NCBI GenBank assembly: GCA_028701415.1
Contig: JAQVQU010000017.1
Span: 11,516 to 22,655, forward strand
From: Clostridia bacterium
Lineage (GTDB): Bacteria > Bacillota > Clostridia > Christensenellales > DTU072
Reading direction: 5' to 3'
DNA: 11,140 bases
Below are positions 1 through 9,310 of the stretch, in pieces; the stretch's first letter is position 1, and each line of letters begins with the position of its first letter. The notes beneath the pieces were generated by a model that had not been told where the DNA came from, did no database searches, and worked only from the letters and a program-made list of their open reading frames with translations. The translations under genes and the position numbers were made by a program.

Positions 1-1384
1 TCAAGTCATCAATTAGATCCTGGGTATAATATTCACCATATGGATTCTCAAATCCATCGTAATCAGCTGTAGTAAATAGAGTCTTTGGCCTTTGAACTAA
101 GATATTCTGAGCGGGGTCATTTATTGTATATTCGGTATCTGGTCTCCCATCTAAGAAGAACAATATTATATTGTATACATGCGTATACTGAATAATCTCT
201 CCTGAATGGACAGTCAAAATTACCTTCCAATGGTCTATGTATCCACCTGAAGCTACATCCGAATTGAACACCATGTCTCCAGAAAGCGATTCATTCCACC
301 ATGTCACTCTGTACGAGAACTGACCAGGAGTAAACGGAGTTCCTTCATAAGAACCTAAAATTCTACTTTCAGGAAGAATAAATGTGTATGGTTGCCCATC
401 TACTGCCGTTCCACAAGCGGAGAAGTCCGGATTAAGAGGATTCAGAATAAACCTTGTCTTTTCTTTTCCCTCTATTGCAAGTGGATCGGAAGAAAGATAA
501 TCGTATCTTGCCGAGTCGATTCCCATCCCGTAGCCTAGATTTAATCCAGTTATTTCAAACTTAGTGCTATATTGTCTGCGTACTATGTTGGAAGTGTATT
601 CCCTTCCTCTAATATTCACTATACGGCTATATTGAATATTCATATTGTTGTCAATTAGAACATTGGGATCCCATTCTGTAACCGTGTAATCTAGCGTTGC
701 CCCAACCAAGGAATAATCCCTTAATGCAGTATTCAGGATATTGTCTATTACTCCGTTTCTATTAACGGTAACGTTTATTAGGGAAGTAGTATAACTATCT
801 TCATATGGGTTTTGCGCACCCGCATAAGTGGTCATGTTATATGTAGACTTTATAGCCCCACGATTGAGAACGCTCATGCTCGGATTATTAATGTATGTAA
901 TGGGAGACATATCTAAGAAAACCAACATTATCCTAAACACCTCTTGATAAGAAAAGCCTGTTTCAGGATTTTCCACTCTAACTGTTACTGCCCAGCCTTT
1001 ATAAACTCCTCCTGCAACATATTTATCTGGAATTGCTATGGCAGGAGATCCTGTCTGCCACCAAATGGCGGTTACAGTTAGCCCTTTTGAGTTAAGCTCG
1101 ACATCACTTTCGAGATTGTAATTTCCTTTTGCTTTTATCGGAAGTCTATAGTTATCTCCAAAATACGGATTTAAAGGATCAACTACATATATTGCCTCAT
1201 TTTGCGACCCATATCCATACCCTAAATCAACTTTTGTAAGGTTGAGAGTTTCGTACTGGTAATAACACTCATAACTTGGGGTGGTTCTTACCAAGCCGTT
1301 TGAGTTGGCTAAACTGAACCCTCCTGCTGCATCTCCTCCTGTTGACAAAGCGTTTCTGGCTCTTGCTAAGGCTCCTTCGTCCCA
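1..1384 (-). repeat. Two large repeats (229-254 residues) at the visible C-terminal end
   Basis: Two copies can be aligned by eye. Shared landmarks in order are KWD/EWD (W2631, W2868), LGYGYG/LGYGMG (G2685, G2914), DPLNPYF/NPLNPDF, a [FR]LP strand (L2711, L2967), IWW/TWW (W2738, W2992), a GG.Y..W.V strand, FLD..P (F2786, F3040), INNP/INDP, and NPYEDSYTTSLI/NPYGEYYTQDLI. The interval is 229 residues at the Gly-Tyr motif and 254 at FLD, so the second copy carries insertions. The second copy reaches the window edge, so further copies may follow. Confidence 0.75.
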
Positions 1385-4300
1385 CTTAATCCTATAAGGA
1401 TAATTTGCAGGATAATAATCAGTTGTGCCCTCAATCAACACAGTAGTAGGATCAATATCTTCCGGAATGAATATTATACTTGTAGGCGTAGGATCAGCGC
1501 TGCTAAGCACATCCTTCACTCTAAAAGCTACTTGATATGTGGTATACGAGGATGTCCCAGATACTTGTGAGAAATAGAAGCGAATATCTTGCATCATACT
1601 TTGATAAGTATCCCCTTGTTTTCTCCTAATCATATCGAACGTCCAGGTATCTATGTATAACTTCAAGCTTACTGGTTGTCCCCTTTCTATATCATATATC
1701 CATCCTCTTACAAGAATGTGTCCTGTTGGAGTTCCCTCCGCAATGATATCTGCATCCTCAAAATCCCAAACAACAGGAAGATAAAACTCCTCTTGTCCCT
1801 CATGATAAAGAATGTCCTCCACTAGCCCGGGTAGGTCGATTGCTCTTCCTGCATAAGGATCTGTCATGTGATAAGTAGCGTTCGGGTCAAGGTTATGGGT
1901 ATCTTCGGAGATGTTATAATAATCGACTTTACCATCTTCCAAACTCCAACTCTCTATTACATAAGGAAGTATAGCAACATATAATGCCAAAGGTTGATCA
2001 TAACCTAATCCTTCATAGCCCGTAATCAAAGAAGCCAAAGTGAAGTGCTTTTGGCCTTCAGGTCGCAGATTTAGAATGGTTCTAAACGTGTCATATCTAA
2101 CTTCGAAATCTACTGGAAGTGTCCAGTCGGAGGTATACAACAAATCTGGGCCTTCAACAAACTTCAAATTATATGTGCTAGGAACCTCTACATATTCGGA
2201 ATATGGATTTAATGTTATCTTCTTGTCAACACTCAAACCAATGTTTAAAAACTCATATTCAGTAACTGTCTTATCGTTGAAGTGCAATATGATATTTACA
2301 ATTTGTCCATCCATCAAAGTAAGCCTGAATCGAATATTTCTTGGGTCAACCCCAAGTCCATTGGATGTCATAGTATGACCATAGAAGTTATACCCTACTG
2401 CATTCAAACGGGCTAGTCCAGTTCCAACCGAATAATACTCTAAATTGGTGTACAGGAATGTTCTGTCAGCCTCAAGCCCCTCCGAATATTGGAAGTTTAA
2501 ACCTTTTGGAAGAGGAATATTGCCAGCATAAGCAAAGTTTGCATAAGCATCAAAGTTAATGATTATATCACCATCTAGATTTCTTTCTTCACTAATCAAA
2601 GTCCTGGAAGTGACTGCATTATCTATATACGAAACCTTTTTGACTTCGCACGGAAGAACTCTAAGTTTTAATTGAACAGTTTCTCTCATCACCCTTGCAG
2701 TTGCGATAACTACATCTGAAGAAGTTCCAAGATAATTAATCCCATTCAGATACTCAGTATTTACTGACATAGTCCAAGATATTCCACTAATCTCGAAACC
2801 TCCTTCTAATACCAATCTTGAAGGAAGTCTTGAAGGGATAATGTTTGTGCCTAAAGAGTAATGCTCATATATATTCTCGATAGTGATAATTCCCTGATTA
2901 ATAACATATCTTCCACTGCCTTCGGCACTGTCAAAGTTATCTCCAATATTAATTCCACTTGAAGAGAATCGGCAATACACCCTCGAACCATCTTCAATCA
3001 GAGCGGATAGCCATATGACCCCTCCTCCGTAAATACTTACTTCGGATAGTCTGTCGATTATTTGGAATTCGCTTAGGCCTATCATCCAGGTCTCCTCAGG
3101 ATCACTCCCATCGATAGGGGACCTAACAACAGACCAATACTGTGGAACAGGTCTCGCTCCTTCTGCACTATTTGAGTAGGTAACAGTTTTCCCGGTTTCT
3201 TTATATCTAACCGTAAAACCAAAGTTTTGAGCTATTATATATCCGTTAGGATATTTCGGGGTATTATCAGGGTTATATGCCTCAAGAACAAGCCCAGAAG
3301 TGCTCCCCCCAATAGTGATAATATAATTATCCTGCCCTGCTTCTATATCTAGTTCATTCCCACCCTCAGGATCATATTCTTCGACTATCATATATACAGT
3401 GAAATCATCCGCACCCTTTTCTTGCCCGACATATATGTCTAAACCTTGTCCGTCCGGGTGGATATCAGAGAGCATCTTTTGAAGATCGACCGTTCCAAAT
3501 ATAGGCTCGTATGCGCTTTCAGCCGCATCTAAAATATCCACAGAAACATTCCCTTCTCCATCTGGGTCTATAGAAGCTCTCCTTACAAATGAGGCAGTAA
3601 TATCTCCAAACAAATATTTGAAATACTCGTATACAGTTACAGCGCTATCCCCACCGATATTGATCCTGTCGTTACTTCCCGTGTTGTATAGAATATATCC
3701 TTGATCATCGATCCTGAGACCACTGACAATTATTTCCCTCTGGTCGATATCATAAGAAACCGTGCATATATCCTGAATTTCACCCTGAACTTCCAGAGAT
3801 ATTAGTCCCCTATCTTCAATTGCATATTCAAGATAAATCCTTTCTGAATATTCTTCAGCCCCGCCTCCGATAATGGCATATAGGTCATGTAGAGTCTCCG
3901 GAGTCCAAGGAGTGGTCTCTGACCAAGTAACTTGGTATTCTCTTAGAGTTCCATCTTTAAAAGTTATTCTAAGTAGCTCAGGGATATCAAATCTGTCATA
4001 AGTATCAACGGCATACTGATATAGTTCTTCTTGAAGGCTATTTTCATGGCTTCCCACTGATGAACTGACTGAAAGAGTTTCCCCCCTGCTATTTTGAAGA
4101 TCAGATCCATCCCCGTTAAAGAATTCCACATCAGTGGCTACTGGCGACATAATTCTAATGAGAAGCCTTAGCCTAATATAATTTCCTTCCTCACTCTCTT
4201 CATCTCCTATAACCGTTTCAAGATAATACGCTCCTGGGTTTTTCGTTACATCAACTAGATAAAACACCCCATCAGTGTCGACAACAAAGTGGTCTGCTAA

Positions 4301-5344
4301 ATCCCCTTCTATATTTCTCCATTCCACACTGTACTCATATTTTTGATAAATCCCCAACAAATCATCCAAAGTAAAGAATACTACTATATCCGTGGGAAGA
4401 ACCCAAGTATCTCTATCAAATGGATCTACATTAAACACACCTAAATTTCCATCCTCTTCAGAGGGTGTTTCCCCATTTACATAGAAATCTTTTATTTTTA
4501 TGTTTCTAAGTTCATATTCCCTTAGTTCATGATCTTCGGTGATCAACTCCTTAGTAAATGTATCTATCACTTTATCAGGTATTTGTACCTCTATCGATAG
4601 TTCGGGAGTATAGAACCAATCCTCATAATACCAATCTCTATTGAAATCAAAATTGATACTCAAGTCAAAGAATGAACTGGTTGTGTTGTCAAGAGCAGAC
4701 TTAAATGGATAGGGGGTTCCTGTCTCTGGATCCCTATCATTAACTAGCTTGACATTGTCAGCTTCCGGATTAGTCCAATTTATTATTGGCATAGCGTTCG
4801 GGCCGGAGAGTGCGGAACCAATATTAGGCATTCTTGAAGGCTTACTTGAGAAAATAGTGCTATTTTGTAAACTTTGGAAATTCAAAGTGTACTCTGCATC
4901 ATCCTCTCCTTCAAAATAATAAGTTAGATTGGTTGGTAAAACATAAGAGGAAGGATATAGCGCATCAATGGTATAAGTGTTTCTCTCGGTCTCCCCAGAA
5001 ACCATAAAATATTCTAGATGTCTGGGTAAGACTTGGAGCCTGAGTGCAACAATCTGGCCATAGAAATTAGTGTACACATACGTGTAAGACTTTTCAGTAA
5101 GCCCAACATAGTTGTTTATCTGTTTTTCCGAATATATCGTATTTTCGTCCACAAAATCGAAATTCCAGGTGAAAGCTCCAAATGCATCGGGCGTTTCTTC
5201 TTCAGGGTTCGAGTATATTTTAGTGAATTCTATTCTTATGTCAAAAGTTCGGAAATACCATTGCACAAAGGACTCAGGAGTATTCCTCATTCCGTTGACG
5301 TAATAAGCCTTGTAAATCAAGTACATAATTGGGTCTACAGGCAG
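1..5344 (-). repeat. Ig-like repeat region of the giant protein ('LP...V.W' signature)
   Basis: From residue about 1311 to the window edge the protein repeats a pattern of an aromatic/Asp-Pro strand, then [LIV]P, a strand, a polar turn often with Gly, and usually a Trp strand. Sites of the [LIV]P pair are residues 1311, 1446, 1626, 1764, 2150, 2255, 2364, 2481, 2711 and 2967. The clearest unit is DRFDIPELLRITFKDGTLRE (P1765), which then ends in YQVTW. Several units begin after a boundary strand ending in LP: LQVLPRHL (L1416), LRVLPCEV (L2207) and VAILPYVI (L2436). This arrangement is typical of bacterial Ig-like domains of Gram-positive surface proteins. The stretch 1800-2130 is less regular. 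Confidence 0.6.
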
Positions 5345-8300
5345 TGTCATTGCAATAGGTGCTTTCACGGGACCGTCTGGAGTGTTTATGTTAATGAAAG
5401 GAAGATCGGTTAAAACGGTACGGTTCCAGACTTTGACAACGATATTCTCTCTATACGTTGCCATCATTCCTTCTCCGATTACTACTTTAACGACAAACTT
5501 ACCTCCCTCTAATGTAAGATCCTCCCAAACCATCATTCCAAATTCAAAGGATTCGTATGTAGAAAGATCCCAATCAACTTTATCAATATTGCTTCCATCC
5601 CAAGCTATCAATGTATATGGATGATTCGTGTAGACTAGAGCATTATCTGTGATAATACGGGCAGATCCTAAAAGAGTGATTAGTTTGTTTCGAATGGTTG
5701 TCATGCTCTCTGGAATATAGTAGTCGTTAGTCAAAGGTTGATAAAAGACATTGTACCTATTAGTTACAATTTCGTCTTCTTCGCCTTCCTCCTCCGCAGG
5801 GATAGTAATAGTTTCAACCGCGGTGTACATATATCTTCCGGTCACAAAATCATAGACCATATCTTTACCTTGGTATCTAGCCTCATATGTTCTAATTATT
5901 GCTCCTGCCCCCAAAATAACCTGGACTAGCCTTCTGAGTGCCGTCTGTCCTTCTGCAATTTCCGTCTCAAACTCTAAATAATCCTCTGCTGAAACTATGT
6001 ATTCTCCTCTGGCATAACTGTAAAGAATATTGAAACCTAAATCATTCTCAACAACATAATAGCCAGGTATTCTCATCCCCAACTCGTAAACGTGTCTCAG
6101 TCCATTTGTTCCAATAAATTCTTTGAGATACACAGTGACTCCGGGGCCCAATTCTTCGTATCCTTTGTCATATTTGAATTGAGAACCAAGAGCCATGATA
6201 TACACATTATTCTCATAATCATACACAATGTCATATCCATTAGGGCTAATAACGGTATAATATCCTGTCTCTCTATCGAAGACTGCATGCAAATTAAAAT
6301 CTGCATCATATGTAGCCACAATATCCTGATTTCCATAAAAAGCATCCACCTCTTCGGGGATTTCGCCAAGAGGTTCCCATTTAAATTCATTCCCAGCAAG
6401 AGGATCCGAGTCAGATGGAAGACGTAATCTTCTTACCTTTTGCCGCCCGATAAGGTCGGAAATATAGATAAGATAATCTCTAGTCACCCCCATAAACTGT
6501 TTGTCCATTCTGGGTCTGTAATAGGCGTTTCCGGATACTACCTCGATGCTCTCAGGATTATAAAGGAATTTTAAGTCCCTTGTTTCCATTCTTTCGCCAA
6601 AATCGAAATATACCGGAACAGTCTCGTGCAATTTAATAGAATACGGACTATCTCCCACCATGTTTTCAAGCGTTCCCACCGAATACATAGCAAAATCCTT
6701 CTCCAGCTGATCAATATTCTTGACACGTTGTTTGAAGCCAATCATTATACTGATAGTTCCAATCAATTCATCCACGCCAAAGAATTGCTTAATACTGTCA
6801 TTAGAAGTGGTTAGTCTAATTACCTCAGGTTCAAATGTCGCCCAGCTATCCTCCATCAAGGCCATTACAATATCCGTTAGACCGAGGACAAGATCCCCGC
6901 TTTCATTTTCGAAATCGTAGCCCATATATTCATATAGGGAGGTTATGAAAAGATCTTCCCTAACTTTAAATTTGGGAAGGTTGGGGAAGCAAATATAATC
7001 CAACCAGACGTATCCTAGTTCCTCCACCGGATATGCAGTATTAAAGCTTACATCATTAGCATAAATCCTCATAATTGGCGTACTTACATCATTTTCGACT
7101 ATATAGATGTACAAGTTGAAGGCGCTTCTCCCCTTTCTTGTCCATCTTCCGTTCTCTAAAATTTGTTCTCTAATATACTGGTCATACGACAAAGTAAAAT
7201 AGATGTCGGCAGCTTTAGGTAAAATATACGGAGTATTTAAACCACTCGTATCCCCCATAAAGGCTCCCATCATCTTGGAAAGATTCACCTCTTCCGTCTG
7301 AGCAAAAACAAATTGACCTTCGAGATACCCCGAATATGTCATTACCTCTTGCAACTCATTAAAGTTATCAAAATTTGGGAAGGCAATTCTAACCTTTTCT
7401 CCGATATGAGTGGGATATAAGTCCATTCTCATAATCAAATCAGCTTCCGCATCTCTTGGTTTTTCTGCAGCCGAATAAACTTCAAGCTTAATACTATATA
7501 CGTCAACATCATAGGTAACATCAAAATACGATCGATTCAAAAGCTCTTCAACGGACATTCCCAGTATACTGGCTATTGCCTCAAGATCGATGTTAAATTG
7601 CTTGTTTAAAAGCTGAATAATTTGATCTGTCGTGTAGTTAGTTCCCGTTGGGGAGGAGACTTTCATTACCTCCTTAATCAAGGGCATATCTATCCTTACC
7701 TTGATTGTCGCATGAGAGGCAGGGTCTTCCTCATCCTTCATCGTGGATTCAATGTTGTTCATGATGGCGTTCATTATGACGCTATATTCGCTGTCCTCCT
7801 CCTCGTCCTTGTTGGGATCAAGGATACTATCAACCACCATTACAATCATTTTATCTACAAAGTCGGAGACAAACTTCAAAGTGCTGGCTAAATTAAACCC
7901 TCCTTTGTATGCCTTGGGAAGGCCAATATCTTCGAATTTCACGCCTCCGTAGAGATGCTGTAATCCCTCTATATCAATATACGTCAGCTCATCTTTATAA
8001 AACCCACCGATAATCAAATCATCCGTGGCAAGATCACGACATGCTAAGTACACTTTGTTGATTTTGTTGTCGTACTTGTTCATGTCAGTTCTCAGTAAAA
8101 CATCCAGTTTTAAATCCAACGGAACAAGGTACATGTCCCCGATAAACTCGTAGTTTCCGGTTTCATAAAGAGTGTAGTCTTCTCTATCTAGAACAATATT
8201 TTGGGAAACACGAATGTCATAGTCTACCGCAATATTCATAGTAAACGGCACACTCTCGGTATAGAATGCACCAGTCTGCTTGTTCTTCTTTCTTACCAAA

Positions 8301-9274
8301 CTGTTGCCTCTAAAGTCAACATCCATTCCGGTCAATATCTCTTTTCCAAGCTGCTCGTTGGGCTCCATTAAAAATTGCATATCACTATTCAGCGTACTGA
8401 TAACCGAAGTCCCCAGAGTCGAGAACAGAAATCCCAAGTATTTGTAAGTCAAGGGATCGAGTTTGTCTTGGAATGGGGCGAATATTCCTTGTATAAACTC
8501 AGTAACATCCCCGGCTATCATAGTCAAGGGAATCTCATTAAAATAAACTGAGGTTTCATCCCCGTTTAGTGTCAGCTTGTAGTTTGTAGTTACGGCAGTC
8601 TTCAAAAGATACTCAACACTTGAAATTGCACTATCGCTAGAGCCATCCGAACTGACTGACGAAATCAAAGTTTCAAGATTCAACTGAGTAATCAGCCTGA
8701 TCATTTGTTGGTATAGAACGGTATCTCCGAAGTTTGCAAATATTCTCTTAGAACCCTGCAAATTCAAATAAAGATTATTTCCTGGATCTGCTGGGTCGGT
8801 ATTAATGCCATCAAAATAAAAACCAATTAGCATGGTATTCGTGGTGCCGTCATACCACTCCAGCAACAAATCGTTATATTTAATCAATTCGTTATGTTTT
8901 GCTAAAGCTGCCTCATATTCGGGAGTGCCCTCTTCGTATTGATCGTAGGGCCATGTATACATATTTCCTTGCAATCTCAAAATAAAAGCCGAACCATCAT
9001 CAGTATTGATTGCCATATCAATGCCCATGTAATATCCAGTAGTCGATACAATCTCGCTATCCAAATAGTCCAGAAGATTTTCCAAAGAACCAGTAGCTCT
9101 TTCTACCGCTTCGTCTTTTGTAGTGTGATCTTTATTCGGAAAATTGGTTTCGTTGTCCAAAATGGGATATGGGTCAGCATAGATATCTTCAGGAGGCGTG
9201 CAAGAAGTAAGCATGACAATAATGAAAGCTACTAATACAAAAACTAAAACTGCTTTAACTATATTGCGACCCAC
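1..9274 (-). CDS. Giant modular lipoprotein, 5' part (at least 3091 residues; C-terminus beyond the window)
   Basis: The frame is open from the GTG at 9274-9272 to base 1; I checked every triplet and found no stop. The product is predicted to be exported and lipid-anchored at the cell surface through Cys25, with the rest outside the cytoplasm. After the signal peptide I see no further membrane segment. Residues 100-930 hold three similar alpha/beta modules, residues 996-1190 five short Tyr-rich motifs, and residues 1311-3091 a series of Ig-like repeats. Acidic linkers occur near residues 486-497 and 1161-1169. Cysteines are very few. No catalytic motif was recognised, so adhesion, surface-layer, ligand-binding or lipid-binding roles are all open. 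The start is chosen because it gives a compact signal peptide (R3, K7, hydrophobic core, LTSC). A GTG at 9313 would add 13 residues. The ribosome site is weak (AGGTAGG three bases before GTG). There is no ATG start in this frame between the upstream TGA (9322-9320) and the signal peptide. Confidence 0.93.
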   Translation of the reverse strand, partial: MGRNIVKAVLVFVLVAFIIVMLTSCTPPEDIYADPYPILDNETNFPNKDHTTKDEAVERATGSLENLLDYLDSEIVSTTGYYMGIDMAINTDDGSAFILRLQGNMYTWPYDQYEEGTPEYEAALAKHNELIKYNDLLLEWYDGTTNTMLIGFYFDGINTDPADPGNNLYLNLQGSKRIFANFGDTVLYQQMIRLITQLNLETLISSVSSDGSSDSAISSVEYLLKTAVTTNYKLTLNGDETSVYFNEIPLTMIAGDVTEFIQGIFAPFQDKLDPLTYKYLGFLFSTLGTSVISTLNSDMQFLMEPNEQLGKEILTGMDVDFRGNSLVRKKNKQTGAFYTESVPFTMNIAVDYDIRVSQNIVLDREDYTLYETGNYEFIGDMYLVPLDLKLDVLLRTDMNKYDNKINKVYLACRDLATDDLIIGGFYKDELTYIDIEGLQHLYGGVKFEDIGLPKAYKGGFNLASTLKFVSDFVDKMIVMVVDSILDPNKDEEEDSEYSVIMNAIMNNIESTMKDEEDPASHATIKVRIDMPLIKEVMKVSSPTGTNYTTDQIIQLLNKQFNIDLEAIASILGMSVEELLNRSYFDVTYDVDVYSIKLEVYSAAEKPRDAEADLIMRMDLYPTHIGEKVRIAFPNFDNFNELQEVMTYSGYLEGQFVFAQTEEVNLSKMMGAFMGDTSGLNTPYILPKAADIYFTLSYDQYIREQILENGRWTRKGRSAFNLYIYIVENDVSTPIMRIYANDVSFNTAYPVEELGYVWLDYICFPNLPKFKVREDLFITSLYEYMGYDFENESGDLVLGLTDIVMALMEDSWATFEPEVIRLTTSNDSIKQFFGVDELIGTISIMIGFKQRVKNIDQLEKDFAMYSVGTLENMVGDSPYSIKLHETVPVYFDFGERMETRDLKFLYNPESIEVVSGNAYYRPRMDKQFMGVTRDYLIYISDLIGRQKVRRLRLPSDSDPLAGNEFKWEPLGEIPEEVDAFYGNQDIVATYDADFNLHAVFDRETGYYTVISPNGYDIVYDYENNVYIMALGSQFKYDKGYEELGPGVTVYLKEFIGTNGLRHVYELGMRIPGYYVVENDLGFNILYSYARGEYIVSAEDYLEFETEIAEGQTALRRLVQVILGAGAIIRTYEARYQGKDMVYDFVTGRYMYTAVETITIPAEEEGEEDEIVTNRYNVFYQPLTNDYYIPESMTTIRNKLITLLGSARIITDNALVYTNHPYTLIAWDGSNIDKVDWDLSTYESFEFGMMVWEDLTLEGGKFVVKVVIGEGMMATYRENIVVKVWNRTVLTDLPFININTPDGPVKAPIAMTLPVDPIMYLIYKAYYVNGMRNTPESFVQWYFRTFDIRIEFTKIYSNPEEETPDAFGAFTWNFDFVDENTIYSEKQINNYVGLTEKSYTYVYTNFYGQIVALRLQVLPRHLEYFMVSGETERNTYTIDALYPSSYVLPTNLTYYFEGEDDAEYTLNFQSLQNSTIFSSKPSRMPNIGSALSGPNAMPIINWTNPEADNVKLVNDRDPETGTPYPFKSALDNTTSSFFDLSINFDFNRDWYYEDWFYTPELSIEVQIPDKVIDTFTKELITEDHELREYELRNIKIKDFYVNGETPSEEDGNLGVFNVDPFDRDTWVLPTDIVVFFTLDDLLGIYQKYEYSVEWRNIEGDLADHFVVDTDGVFYLVDVTKNPGAYYLETVIGDEESEEGNYIRLRLLIRIMSPVATDVEFFNGDGSDLQNSRGETLSVSSSVGSHENSLQEELYQYAVDTYDRFDIPELLRITFKDGTLREYQVTWSETTPWTPETLHDLYAIIGGGAEEYSERIYLEYAIEDRGLISLEVQGEIQDICTVSYDIDQREIIVSGLRIDDQGYILYNTGSNDRINIGGDSAVTVYEYFKYLFGDITASFVRRASIDPDGEGNVSVDILDAAESAYEPIFGTVDLQKMLSDIHPDGQGLDIYVGQEKGADDFTVYMIVEEYDPEGGNELDIEAGQDNYIITIGGSTSGLVLEAYNPDNTPKYPNGYIIAQNFGFTVRYKETGKTVTYSNSAEGARPVPQYWSVVRSPIDGSDPEETWMIGLSEFQIIDRLSEVSIYGGGVIWLSALIEDGSRVYCRFSSSGINIGDNFDSAEGSGRYVINQGIITIENIYEHYSLGTNIIPSRLPSRLVLEGGFEISGISWTMSVNTEYLNGINYLGTSSDVVIATARVMRETVQLKLRVLPCEVKKVSYIDNAVTSRTLISEERNLDGDIIINFDAYANFAYAGNIPLPKGLNFQYSEGLEADRTFLYTNLEYYSVGTGLARLNAVGYNFYGHTMTSNGLGVDPRNIRFRLTLMDGQIVNIILHFNDKTVTEYEFLNIGLSVDKKITLNPYSEYVEVPSTYNLKFVEGPDLLYTSDWTLPVDFEVRYDTFRTILNLRPEGQKHFTLASLITGYEGLGYDQPLALYVAILPYVIESWSLEDGKVDYYNISEDTHNLDPNATYHMTDPYAGRAIDLPGLVEDILYHEGQEEFYLPVVWDFEDADIIAEGTPTGHILVRGWIYDIERGQPVSLKLYIDTWTFDMIRRKQGDTYQSMMQDIRFYFSQVSGTSSYTTYQVAFRVKDVLSSADPTPTSIIFIPEDIDPTTVLIEGTTDYYPANYPYRIKWDEGALARARNALSTGGDAAGGFSLANSNGLVRTTPSYECYYQYETLNLTKVDLGYGYGSQNEAIYVVDPLNPYFGDNYRLPIKAKGNYNLESDVELNSKGLTVTAIWWQTGSPAIAIPDKYVAGGVYKGWAVTVRVENPETGFSYQEVFRIMLVFLDMSPITYINNPSMSVLNRGAIKSTYNMTTYAGAQNPYEDSYTTSLINVTVNRNGVIDNILNTALRDYSLVGATLDYTVTEWDPNVLIDNNMNIQYSRIVNIRGREYTSNIVRRQYSTKFEITGLNLGYGMGIDSARYDYLSSDPLAIEGKEKTRFILNPLNPDFSACGTAVDGQPYTFILPESRILGSYEGTPFTPGQFSYRVTWWNESLSGDMVFNSDVASGGYIDHWKVILTVHSGEIIQYTHVYNIILFFLDGRPDTEYTINDPAQNILVQRPKTLFTTADYDGFENPYGEYYTQDLIDDL
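5705..6289 (-). repeat. Five Tyr-rich beta motifs of the form [IMV][VLF]YD..[TN]G.Y
   Basis: Five related short motifs lie in residues 996-1190 of the giant protein: AVFDRETGYYTV (F999), IVYDYENNVYIM (Y1018), ILYSYARGEYIV (Y1085), MVYDFVTGRYMY (Y1141) and VFYQPLTNDYYI (Y1178). Each reads as two beta strands joined by a polar turn. The intervals are irregular (19, 67, 56 and 37 residues), so this is a family of hairpins, not a strict tandem array. An acidic linker (AEEEGEEDE) sits between the fourth and fifth motifs. I do not assign a named repeat family. Confidence 0.6.
6935..8857 (-). repeat. Three diverged alpha/beta modules in the N-terminal third of the giant protein
   Basis: Three segments share one layout: a beta hairpin, a second aromatic/acidic strand, then a Gly/Asp turn and amphipathic helices. 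The cores lie at residues about 140-185 (EWYDG..., then LYLNLQG and FGDT), 407-450 (KVYLAC..., then YIDIEGLQ and KFED) and 719-780 (LYIYIVEND..., then YVWLDYICF and KVRED). Spacing is about 270-310 residues. Each core is followed by helices, for example near residues 186-215, 460-485 and 780-805. The identity is low and was aligned by eye. The alternation of long strands and amphipathic helices resembles LolA/LppX-like or TULIP-like lipid-binding folds in outline only; that is inference. Confidence 0.5.
9200..9274 (-). other. Type II (lipoprotein) signal peptide of the giant protein
   Basis: The first 25 codons give a short basic n-region (R3, K7), a hydrophobic core at about residues 8-22 (AVLVFVLVAFIIVML) and the lipobox L22-T23-S24-C25, followed by TPPEDIYADPYP. 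This matches the pattern cut by signal peptidase II after lipidation of the cysteine by Lgt. Residue 26 is Thr, not Asp; the +2 Asp rule only matters in diderm sorting. The Pro- and acid-rich stretch after the Cys is a typical flexible tether. Confidence 0.9.
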
Positions 9275-9296
9275 TTGCCTACCTGTTTGTTCTCCC

Positions 9297-9310
9297 GCGA
9301 CCTTCGTCGC
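9297..9310 (-). promoter_or_regulatory. Leader hairpin upstream of the giant gene
   Basis: On the minus strand GCGAC-GAAG-GTCGC forms a perfect five-pair stem with a four-base loop, 22 bases before the chosen GTG. It covers the alternative start region just after the GTG at 9313. A second GTCGC lies just inside the coding region (9270-9266), so the GCGAC arm could pair with either. The hairpin lies in an unusually GC-rich patch within an AT-rich leader. A regulatory role is inference. Confidence 0.4.

Noticed and set aside
2040..9235. Many short open frames, mostly on the plus strand (for example 2040-2378, 5033-5413, 6092-6427, 8939-9235) and one on the minus strand at 6097-6399
   Set aside because: They all lie inside the 3091-codon minus-strand frame in other phases, have no convincing ribosome sites and encode no recognisable proteins.
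1..9274. Mycoplasma-type genetic code
   Set aside because: No TGA occurs in the long frame and TGG is used for every Trp; TGA stops the frame upstream.
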